From an uncultured Selenomonadaceae bacterium (GTDB lineage Bacteria; Bacillota; Negativicutes; Selenomonadales; Selenomonadaceae), in assembly GCA_905236145.1 (NCBI GenBank), contig CAJOOE010000055.1, positions 1 to 5,020 on the forward strand: 5,020 bases of DNA, read 5' to 3'. This document shows, in pieces, positions 1 to 5,018 of this stretch. Each line of letters begins with the position of its first letter. Position 1 is the stretch's first letter. Under the pieces are notes generated by a model, which ran no database searches, was not told the origin of the DNA, and saw only the letters and a list, made by a program, of their open reading frames with translations. The position numbers were made by a program, and so were the translations under genes.

Positions 1-607
1 GATTATCCGGAAATTTTTCAATATCGAAGGGGAAGGCAAGCCGCATTTTCCGGAAAAAAATTCGCCGGTCGCGGAAAGACTTTTGAACTCTCTGCCGGAC
101 GCGAAATTAAAAATTGCCCTGTGCGTCAAAGGAACTTTCCCCTTGAAAACTTGGCCGAAAGAATATTTCGCCGAAACCGTTCAAAAACTCCGGCAAAAAT
201 ATGATGCGGCGTTTTTCGTCGTCGGTGCACCGAATGACCGCGAATATGCCGACGAAGTTATAAAAGAAATCGACGGGGAAACGGCGAATTTTTGCGGCGA
301 AACTTCATTGACGGATTTGGCGGCAATTTTCCGGAAAGTCGATCTGTTGATAACTGCGGACACCGGCACCGCTCACATTGCCGCGACGACCGGAGTAAAA
401 ATGATTACGATGTACGGCTGTACCGGGCCGGATCGCTGGCATCCGATAAGTGATAACGCCGTCGTTTTGACGAGCAGGGAACCTTGCTGCCCGTGCAGTG
501 TCAAAGTCGAAGGCTGTCCCTCTTACCCGCGACCGAATTGCCTTTACAATGTCACTCCGGAAGAAGTTTTGATTGCCGCGAAAAAATTTTTGGAGGATTG
601 CAAATGA
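1..607 (+). CDS. Glycosyltransferase family 9 (heptosyltransferase-like), 5'-truncated
   Basis: The reading frame is open from the window edge (first full codon at base 2) to TGA at 605-607, so this is the C-terminal ~201 residues of a gene that starts upstream. The internal TTG at 83 is not the start. Family 9 enzymes (ADP-heptose:LPS heptosyltransferases, WaaC/WaaF/RfaF type) transfer a sugar from a nucleotide donor to the LPS core on the inner face of the cytoplasmic membrane. Visible here are the GT9 donor-domain signature: GTFPLKTWPKEYF, a strand ending FFVVGAP, then DTGTAHIAATTGV (bases 359-397) and YGCTGPDRWHP. A cysteine cluster follows (PCCPC at 482-496, further Cys near 515 and 539), as in many GT9 proteins. 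Typical full length is ~330-360 residues, so roughly 40% is missing. It overlaps the next gene by 4 bases, indicating translational coupling. Acceptor and sugar cannot be told from sequence; the GT9 family call is firm. Confidence 0.88.
   Translation, partial: IIRKFFNIEGEGKPHFPEKNSPVAERLLNSLPDAKLKIALCVKGTFPLKTWPKEYFAETVQKLRQKYDAAFFVVGAPNDREYADEVIKEIDGETANFCGETSLTDLAAIFRKVDLLITADTGTAHIAATTGVKMITMYGCTGPDRWHPISDNAVVLTSREPCCPCSVKVEGCPSYPRPNCLYNVTPEEVLIAAKKFLEDCK
592..596 (+). promoter_or_regulatory. Shine-Dalgarno site of the GT4 gene (GGAGG)
   Basis: GGAGG lies 7 bases before ATG 604, inside the end of the GT9 gene. It decides the start of the GT4 gene: the same frame is open further up to a TTG at 484, but that codon lies deep inside the GT9 gene and has no comparable site. 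Confidence 0.85.
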
Positions 608-1728
608 AAATTTGTTTGCTGATAAAAGATTTTGCATCGGGCGAAGAAGTTGACAAGAACGGAGTGCCGATTAAAAGCGGTGCGGAATTTCACGGCGAAA
701 ACCATGCAAAACAACTTATGAAACTCGGTCACGAAGTCACGATCATGGCGAAAAAGAGAATTTTTTCCACAGCCGGCAGGGAAAATATTGACGGCATTGA
801 CTTGGTAAGACTCCATGCACCTTTTCGCTGGTTGGAAATTATTTTGCGTCTTTTGACCACGCACAGAAATATTGATGCCTTTTATATTTTGGGTACTCCT
901 CAATTTGCGGTATGGGCGATTTTGTTTGCAAAATTTTTCGGCAAGCCTTCGACTTTCGTTTTGACAAACGTCACCGAAATTTTTTCTTCGGAGGGCGGTT
1001 GGAGAAACAAAATTTTCACTCAATGCACGAATTATATTGCAATATCGACGCGGTTAAAAAAAGGACTGATTGAAAAAGGCAACATTCCGCCGGAAAGAAT
1101 AACCGTCCTGCCGCAGGGAATTGCGACGGAAAGATTTTCGCCGCCGGATAAAAATTTAAGACTTCAACTCAGAAAAAATCTCGACATTTCGCCGGACGCA
1201 AAAGTTTTGCTGTTTTGTGCAAGAGTCGTTATAAACAAAGGCGTTGACACATTGCAGACGGTTTGGAAAATTTTGCACGAAAAATTTCCGGATGCGGTGC
1301 TTGTCGTTGTGGGCGGCGGGAATACCGAATTGCTTGAGGATTTGAAAAAACTTTCGACGGAACTCGGAAATTCGATTAAAGTTATCGGAGAAGTAAAAGA
1401 GCCGGAGAATTTTTACAGACTTGCGGACGTTTATATTTTTCCGTCGCGTTATGAAGGACTGCCGACTTCTTTGATTGAGGCGATGTCCTGCGGATTGCCG
1501 GCTGTCGTTTCCGATATCGGCGGCTGTGAAGATTTGATTTTTGACGAGGTGAGCGGTTGGCGAACAGATCCGGAGGACGCGAAAGGCTTCGCGGAAAAAA
1601 TCGAAATTCTTTTCAACGACGACGACAAAAGAAAAAAATTCGGTGCCGCCGCCTCAAAATTTATTCGGGAAACCTGCGATTATTCGACGGTTATTCCGAA
1701 ACTTGCAGACATTATTTCGTCAAAATGA
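604..1728 (+). CDS. Glycosyltransferase family 4 (GT-B fold, group 1)
   Basis: 374-residue retaining glycosyltransferase that moves a sugar from a nucleotide-sugar donor to a growing glycan or lipid-linked acceptor in the cytoplasm. The N-terminal acceptor domain starts MKICLLIKDF and has SGAEFHGENHAKQL followed by LGHEVTIM (residues ~25-48), the usual opening of GT4 enzymes. The C-terminal donor domain (~200-374) has the R-x4-KG phosphate-binding motif (R207...K212-G213), VVVGGG (234-239), ADVYIFPSRYEGLP (274-287) and the E-x7-E signature (E284, E292) followed by AMSCGLPAVVSDIGG. All key residues are present and the length is normal, so it should be active. There is no signal peptide. ATG 604 is chosen for its GGAGG site and the ATGA overlap with the GT9 gene. 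Together with that gene it points to an LPS or surface polysaccharide locus. Sugar specificity cannot be assigned. Confidence 0.92.
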   Translation: MKICLLIKDFASGEEVDKNGVPIKSGAEFHGENHAKQLMKLGHEVTIMAKKRIFSTAGRENIDGIDLVRLHAPFRWLEIILRLLTTHRNIDAFYILGTPQFAVWAILFAKFFGKPSTFVLTNVTEIFSSEGGWRNKIFTQCTNYIAISTRLKKGLIEKGNIPPERITVLPQGIATERFSPPDKNLRLQLRKNLDISPDAKVLLFCARVVINKGVDTLQTVWKILHEKFPDAVLVVVGGGNTELLEDLKKLSTELGNSIKVIGEVKEPENFYRLADVYIFPSRYEGLPTSLIEAMSCGLPAVVSDIGGCEDLIFDEVSGWRTDPEDAKGFAEKIEILFNDDDKRKKFGAAASKFIRETCDYSTVIPKLADIISSK

Positions 1729-1737
1729 GTGATGTTA

Positions 1738-3318
1738 ATGGATAAGAACGACAAAATTTTCAATTCGGATTTCGGAGATAATACACTCGAACTTTACGGA
1801 GAGGCCGCCGGCGAAAATTTTCTTCCGGCGGTGAACAATTCTTTTTTCGACGGGAGTTTTTTCGGTGTTCGGGCGGTTTTTGTGATTTCTTATTTTGACG
1901 ACCTCATTTATTTGGGCGGGAGTACCATTTTGACTCTTGCCGAAAGAAAAGCGGAAATTTTTGTTATCTGTGCGAACTTGCCGAGTGAGGAGCAAAAGAA
2001 AGAACTTTTTGCCGCACTTAAAATTTTGAACGTACACCCTGACAAAATTATTTTCGGCAACTTCAAAAAAAATCCGGAGCGTTTCCGGGAAGATTTGAAA
2101 AAAATTTTAATTGAGCTTGATTCAAATATCATCTTTTACCCCGCTTTCGACAGTGAGCCGGATTATAAAAATTTGTCGGTCACGATTGACGAAATTTTCG
2201 GCGAAATTTTCAAAGAGACCGATTACCGCCCGGAGATTTACAAAAAATTTATCGCGGCAACCGGTTTTAAAGCACCGCCGGATTTTTACGATTTAAATTT
2301 GCTTTCGACAAAAAAACCTTCTCCGGAAATTTGCAAAATGATTGATCGGAGCGGTTACGAGTGGAAATATCGCAGTCGTTTTCCGGTGCATTTGACCGGC
2401 AGGGATCCGGTTTTAAACAATTCAAAACTTGCGGAAATTGCTTTAAATTTTTCGACGCTCCGCAAAAACAAAAATTATCTGCGTGCCTTTAATGCCGACG
2501 AAATTTTTTTTGAGCGGCGGACGGACAACAAGATACTTTCGGCGAAAATTTCCGCGACTTCCGGTAATGTCGACCGGCTGACCGATTTTAAAACTTCGGA
2601 CGATTCCGGGAAAAAATTTTTGTGGCAACCGGACGAAAACGATTCCGAAAAAAAATTGACCGTCGAATGGGAAGAACCGATACAAATTTTTCAAATCAGA
2701 ATTTACGGAAATTTTGAGGACGAAGAAACCGCATCGGTTTCTCAAAAATTCGGTCTTTCGCCGGACAATAAAATCACGTTGGAAAACGGGCGAACTTTTT
2801 TTCTGACGGAATATTCTTCAAAATTTGATATAAAGGCTTTCGGAGAAATGACGATTTTGGACGAAGGCGGGATTTTTGCGAAGAGTTTGGAAATTCAAAT
2901 AGAGGAATGCGGAAAAAATTTCGGCATTTCGGAGATTGAAATTTTTTCGAGTGCCGAACGCATCCGAAAAATTTTGCCGTTCATAAAGTTGACCGCGACG
3001 CAGCAAGACGAATTTTTTTACTCTTACAATCTGCCGTCCGAAATTAAATCTTTGGTAATCGGCGTATATCGTTTTCACGTTGACGAGCCGATAAAAATTA
3101 CCGCGAAATCCGACGATGAAGTTATTTTGAATGAAATTATTTATTCATACGAAAGATTGACTTTAAATTTCGGAAACGCCGCAGAAGTTTTTATTTCGGC
3201 TGAGGTTATCGGCAATCCGGGAATTTATGACGAGGCGATTATTCGCAGGATCGGAAAGCCGGCTCGACTGGGAATCAAGGCAAGGCAGTGGATTGACAGG
3301 TTGTCGGGCGGGAATTAG
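1738..3318 (+). CDS. LmbE/PIG-L-like protein with degenerate active site, fused to an F5/8 type C (discoidin-like) domain
   Basis: 526-residue protein without signal peptide or membrane segment. Residues ~45-260 resemble the LmbE/PIG-L deacetylase fold: a strand, then YFDDLIYLGGSTILTLAERKAEIFV, and the family's typical end (TLRKNKNYLRAFNADEIFF). In active members the first motif is HPDDE and the second HPDH; here they read YFDDL (residues 52-56, bases 1891-1905) and EPDY (140-143, bases 2155-2166). Both zinc-ligand histidines are thus tyrosines while the aspartates remain, so deacetylase activity is unlikely. Residues ~264-406 look like a discoidin/CBM32 domain: SATSGNVDRLTDFKTSD, FLWQPDE, VEWEEPIQIFQIRIYGNF, ending GISEIEIFSS. 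Residues ~407-526 are beta-rich and unassigned. Starts GTG 1729, ATG 1732 and ATG 1738 are possible; ATG 1738 is preferred because GAGTG lies at a usable distance. Tight spacing to the GT4 gene implies co-translation and a role in glycan assembly. Family assignment is by motif reading only. Confidence 0.72.
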   Translation: MDKNDKIFNSDFGDNTLELYGEAAGENFLPAVNNSFFDGSFFGVRAVFVISYFDDLIYLGGSTILTLAERKAEIFVICANLPSEEQKKELFAALKILNVHPDKIIFGNFKKNPERFREDLKKILIELDSNIIFYPAFDSEPDYKNLSVTIDEIFGEIFKETDYRPEIYKKFIAATGFKAPPDFYDLNLLSTKKPSPEICKMIDRSGYEWKYRSRFPVHLTGRDPVLNNSKLAEIALNFSTLRKNKNYLRAFNADEIFFERRTDNKILSAKISATSGNVDRLTDFKTSDDSGKKFLWQPDENDSEKKLTVEWEEPIQIFQIRIYGNFEDEETASVSQKFGLSPDNKITLENGRTFFLTEYSSKFDIKAFGEMTILDEGGIFAKSLEIQIEECGKNFGISEIEIFSSAERIRKILPFIKLTATQQDEFFYSYNLPSEIKSLVIGVYRFHVDEPIKITAKSDDEVILNEIIYSYERLTLNFGNAAEVFISAEVIGNPGIYDEAIIRRIGKPARLGIKARQWIDRLSGGN

Positions 3319-3321
3319 AAA
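3293..3321 (+). promoter_or_regulatory. Candidate sigma70-type promoter for the DUF3298 gene
   Basis: A perfect -35 hexamer TTGACA (3293-3298) stands 17 bases before TAGAAA (3316-3321), a 4/6 match to TATAAT that overlaps the TAG stop of the preceding gene. Transcription would start near 3328 and give a ~35-base leader. The -35 lies in coding sequence, so chance is possible; read-through from the upstream operon is the alternative. Confidence 0.35.
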
Positions 3322-3338
3322 ATCGGGGGAATCGGGGA
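3321..3338 (+). repeat. Tandem 9-bp repeat, G-rich
   Basis: AATCGGGGG is followed directly by AATCGGGGA and then a run of seven T. With the GGG-C-GGG at 3306-3312 just before it, the plus strand carries four G-runs in 32 bases across the stop codon of the LmbE-like gene. A 6-bp AT-rich stem (AAAATC/GATTTT) could form around the repeats, but it is too weak to call a terminator. Confidence 0.6.
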
Positions 3339-3346
3339 TTTTTTTG

Positions 3347-3353
3347 AAGGGAG
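3347..3353 (+). promoter_or_regulatory. Shine-Dalgarno site of the DUF3298 gene (AAGGGAG)
   Basis: AAGGGAG stands 10 bases before ATG 3364, slightly long but acceptable spacing. It supports this ATG, which also opens directly on a signal peptide. Confidence 0.65.
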
Positions 3354-3363
3354 CGGATTTTTT

Positions 3364-3999
3364 ATGCGGAAGTTAATTTTTCTGTTGAGTGTGATTTTAT
3401 GTTTTATTCCGGCGAATTTTTCCTCTGCGGCTGTTTTCGACACCGTTCAATTTTTGGGAAATTCCGGAATTATTTATCCGCTTGTCATCACCGGGAAAGA
3501 TGAGACGGACGGAAAAATCAATGCCGAAATAAGGCGGACGGTTCAAGAATTTGTCGTAAACGCGAACACGGAAACCGCCGAACCGGATTTTTCTTCGGTC
3601 GATGTGGGTTTGTCTTTTTCCGTCCCCTGTAATTACGAAAACGGAATTGTAAGTATTCTTCTGCACGGCTATGTAAATTACAAAGGTTCCGCCCACCCTC
3701 TTTCATTTCTCCGGGCTTTGAATTTCAATTCGGACAGCGGCAAGAGAATTTATTCAAGTTCGCTGACTGAAATCGGAAAAGAGGAGTTCGGCGAGTCGGC
3801 GTATTCTCCGAAAAATGTAACGCGAAAATTAAAGGCACACGCCGCTAAAGAAGGCTTTGAACTTTATCCGGAGTTTACGGAACTTGAGAGCGTGCCGAAT
3901 GATTTTTATTTTGACCAAAATTTACACGTCCATTTTATTTTTCAACAGTATGAAGTCGCACCATACGCCGTCGGAATAATTGATGTCGATGCCGGCTGA
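3364..3999 (+). CDS. Secreted DUF4163/DUF3298 (RsiV-like) domain protein
   Basis: 211-residue exported protein. Residues 1-22/23 form a Sec signal peptide: Met-Arg-Lys, hydrophobic core LIFLLSVILCFIP, and a probable cut in NFSSAA|V or SSA|A. There is no lipobox cysteine, so it should be periplasmic or released. The mature part matches the DUF4163-DUF3298 pair. It has GNSGIIYPLVITG near the N-terminus, the hallmark GYVNYKGSAHPLSF (102-115) followed by ALNFNSDSGKRI, and near the C-terminus ELYPEFTEL (166-174), FYFDQNLHVHFIFQQYEVAPYAVGI (181-205), the conserved end of DUF3298. The same fold is the extracellular lysozyme-sensing part of anti-sigma factor RsiV in Bacillus, but here there is no cytoplasmic anti-sigma domain or membrane helix, so that role should not be assumed. 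It sits 45 bases after the LmbE-like gene and converges with the PHP gene. Biochemical function is unknown; the family call is good. Confidence 0.82.
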   Translation: MRKLIFLLSVILCFIPANFSSAAVFDTVQFLGNSGIIYPLVITGKDETDGKINAEIRRTVQEFVVNANTETAEPDFSSVDVGLSFSVPCNYENGIVSILLHGYVNYKGSAHPLSFLRALNFNSDSGKRIYSSSLTEIGKEEFGESAYSPKNVTRKLKAHAAKEGFELYPEFTELESVPNDFYFDQNLHVHFIFQQYEVAPYAVGIIDVDAG

Positions 4000-4000
4000 A

Positions 4001-4069
4001 AAAAATTTTAAATCTTATGTCCCGTCGGAATCATCTTGTCGAATGTGTAAAAATTTTTAAATCCCATGT
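4001..4069. repeat. Imperfect ~20-bp direct repeat at the 3' end of the PHP gene
   Basis: Read on the minus strand, ACAT-GG-GATTTAAAAATTTTT (4069-4049) recurs as ACAT-AA-GATTTAAAATTTT (4020-4001), 49 bases later, differing by two substitutions and one T. The second copy contains the TAA stop of the PHP gene and fills the gap between the convergent genes. It may be a small internal duplication or a product of the AAAATTTT-rich codon style. Confidence 0.45.
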
Positions 4070-4805
4070 TTGCAAGTTCTTTTTTCGTCTCTTCAATTTT
4101 AAATCCCAAGTGCGGCTCCTCGTGAGAATCTGAGCCGAAAGTCAAAATTTCGCCGCCGAAATCTTTATACATTTGCAAAATATCGTGTGAAGGCGTAAGG
4201 TCGGGCAAATTGTAGCGGTAGCAGGAAGTATTTATTTCAATTCCCTTGCCCTTCTTTACAGCAAGTTTCAAAATTTCCGCGACAATGTCCCGGATTTTTT
4301 CAAAAGGATATTCGCCCTGCAAATCATAACGCTTGATTGAGTCCAAATGCCCCAAGACCGACCAATCGTCATAAATTTGCATGACTTTCAAAATTTCTTC
4401 GTAATACTTCCGGTTGTATTCGTCTTGAGTTTTTCCCTGCTGAAAATCTTGATTGTAAAATTCCAAGTTGTCAACCTGATGACAGGACAAAATTATAAAA
4501 TCGAAAGGGTAAGCGTCGAAAAGTTTTTGATAATCTTCGACCGTGCCGACTTGAACACCGAACTCCATTCCGAATTTCATTTTAATCTTGTCGCCGAAAA
4601 TTTTTTGACAACGCAAAAACTCCGCCCGGTATTCGTCCGTCGGGCAATTCGGCAGCTGTCCGGGATTGCCTTTGACCCCGTAATCCGTATGCTCCGTAAA
4701 ACAAATTTCTTCTATACCGAGTTCGACCGCATGACTTAAACAATCCTGCATTTTATATTCCGAATCGTCGCTGAACTCCGTATGCACATGATAATCCGCA
4801 AACAA
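4008..4805 (-). CDS. hisK: PHP-domain histidinol-phosphatase (HisJ/HisK family)
   Basis: 265-residue phosphoesterase of the PHP superfamily, expected to hydrolyse L-histidinol phosphate to L-histidinol and phosphate, the penultimate step of histidine synthesis in Firmicutes; cytoplasmic. The metal-site pattern is complete: DYHVHTEFSDDSE (H6, H8), FTEHTDYG (E38, H39), GMEFG (E81), ILSCH (H109), LGHLD (H153), GIEINTS (E190) and FGSDSH (D226, H228), consistent with a trinuclear PHP centre. Length matches the HisJ/HisK family (~260-280). I choose the TTG at 4805-4803 as start: it has an AGGGGGA site 7 bases before it and places the family's usual DYHVHTEFS at residue 4. A longer frame to TTG 4853 adds 16 residues without a good ribosome site. 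No other his gene is visible, and the gene ends 8 bases from the convergent DUF3298 stop. Some family members act on other phosphate esters, so the substrate is likely rather than certain. Confidence 0.87.
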   Translation of the reverse strand: MFADYHVHTEFSDDSEYKMQDCLSHAVELGIEEICFTEHTDYGVKGNPGQLPNCPTDEYRAEFLRCQKIFGDKIKMKFGMEFGVQVGTVEDYQKLFDAYPFDFIILSCHQVDNLEFYNQDFQQGKTQDEYNRKYYEEILKVMQIYDDWSVLGHLDSIKRYDLQGEYPFEKIRDIVAEILKLAVKKGKGIEINTSCYRYNLPDLTPSHDILQMYKDFGGEILTFGSDSHEEPHLGFKIEETKKELANMGFKNFYTFDKMIPTGHKI

Positions 4806-4812
4806 AACTTTT

Positions 4813-4819
4813 TCCCCCT
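4813..4819 (-). promoter_or_regulatory. Shine-Dalgarno site of the PHP gene (AGGGGGA)
   Basis: On the minus strand AGGGGGA precedes TTG 4805 by 7 bases and decides the start. The 5-bp pair TGCCG (minus, 4852-4848) and CGGCA (minus, 4823-4819) could form a stem that abuts this site, extended only by U-G wobbles. Confidence 0.6.
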
Positions 4820-4868
4820 GCCGTTGTAAAATTTTTCTCCCGGTTCGCGGCAAAAAATAAATTCAAAT

Positions 4869-4898
4869 CCGCTTATTCTTCGACTCCCCGCCTTATTC
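4869..4898 (-). repeat. Two near-identical direct repeats in the PHP gene leader
   Basis: Minus strand GAATAAGGCGG (4898-4888) and GAATAAGCGG (4878-4869) are repeated with a 20-bp period, about two helical turns, in a purine-rich stretch starting GGCAGG at 4906. The stretch lies 64-101 bases before the chosen start codon. It could be a paired protein-binding site or a dispersed leader element; nothing in it encodes a credible peptide. Confidence 0.4.
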
Positions 4899-4916
4899 CT
4901 GCCGGCAACATTCGTT

Positions 4917-4929
4917 TTGTAATATACAA
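4917..4929. repeat. Short palindrome TTGTA-N3-TACAA overlapping a -10-like box
   Basis: Plus strand TTGTAATATACAA is a dyad with perfect 5-bp arms around three bases. On the minus strand it contains TATATT (4926-4921), the best -10-like hexamer upstream of the PHP gene, though no matching -35 stands 16-18 bases before it. It may be an operator for the PHP gene; an AT-rich dyad this short can also arise by chance. Confidence 0.35.
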
Positions 4930-4948
4930 GAAAAAGTTTGTTCGCGGC

Positions 4949-4977
4949 TTGACCGGCGGAAAATGCCGGTGTAAAAT
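4949..4977 (+). promoter_or_regulatory. Sigma70-type promoter for a gene beyond the right edge
   Basis: TTGACC (4949-4954; 5/6 to consensus) and TAAAAT (4972-4977; 5/6) are separated by exactly 17 bases, the optimal spacing. The predicted start is near 4984, followed by an AT-rich leader and a G-run at 5013-5018. It points away from the PHP gene, so it should drive a divergent gene whose start codon lies just past base 5020. Confidence 0.62.
4952..4970. promoter_or_regulatory. Inverted repeat ACCGGC-N7-GCCGGT inside the promoter spacer (putative operator)
   Basis: A 19-bp dyad with perfect 6-bp GC-rich arms begins in the -35 box and ends one base before the -10 box. A dimeric repressor bound here would block RNA polymerase. 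On neither strand is it followed closely by a T-run, so a terminator is less likely. Confidence 0.45.
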
Positions 4978-5012
4978 CGGTTGTTGTTGAAATGAAATAA
5001 AAAAATTGCGAC

Positions 5013-5018
5013 GGGGGG
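5013..5018 (+). promoter_or_regulatory. G-run, possible ribosome binding site of the next gene
   Basis: GGGGGG two bases from the window end resembles the G-rich ribosome site of the PHP gene (AGGGGGA). It would fit a start codon about 4-8 bases beyond base 5020, downstream of the promoter at 4949-4977. The start codon itself is not visible. Confidence 0.3.

Noticed and set aside
484..603. Upstream TTG extension of the GT4 gene
   Set aside because: These codons lie inside the GT9 gene in another frame; ATG 604 has GGAGG and begins the family's normal N-terminus.
83..607. TTG at 83 as start of the GT9 gene
   Set aside because: The frame is open to the window edge, no ribosome site precedes it, and the remaining protein would lack the whole N-terminal GT-B domain; the gene is simply cut by the window.
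181..1023. Antisense open frames opposite the glycosyltransferase genes
   Set aside because: They have no recognisable protein features or ribosome sites and overlap strong genes; they follow from the codon bias of the sense strand.
3985..4020. Bidirectional terminator between the convergent genes
   Set aside because: Only GCCGGC and an A/T run are present; no stem of useful length is visible, so I do not call one.
3968..4031. 10-base direct repeat CCGTCGGAAT at 3968 and 4022
   Set aside because: Single short match in coding DNA of two unrelated genes; consistent with chance and shared codon preference.
4806..4853. TTG 4853 as start of the PHP gene
   Set aside because: It adds 16 residues not typical of the family and lacks a ribosome site, while TTG 4805 has AGGGGGA at the right distance.
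4873..4911. Twelve-codon reading frame starting ATG-TTG-CCG upstream of the PHP gene (minus strand) as a leader peptide
   Set aside because: No ribosome site, no histidine codons, and no attenuator hairpins; it is better seen as part of the leader repeat element.
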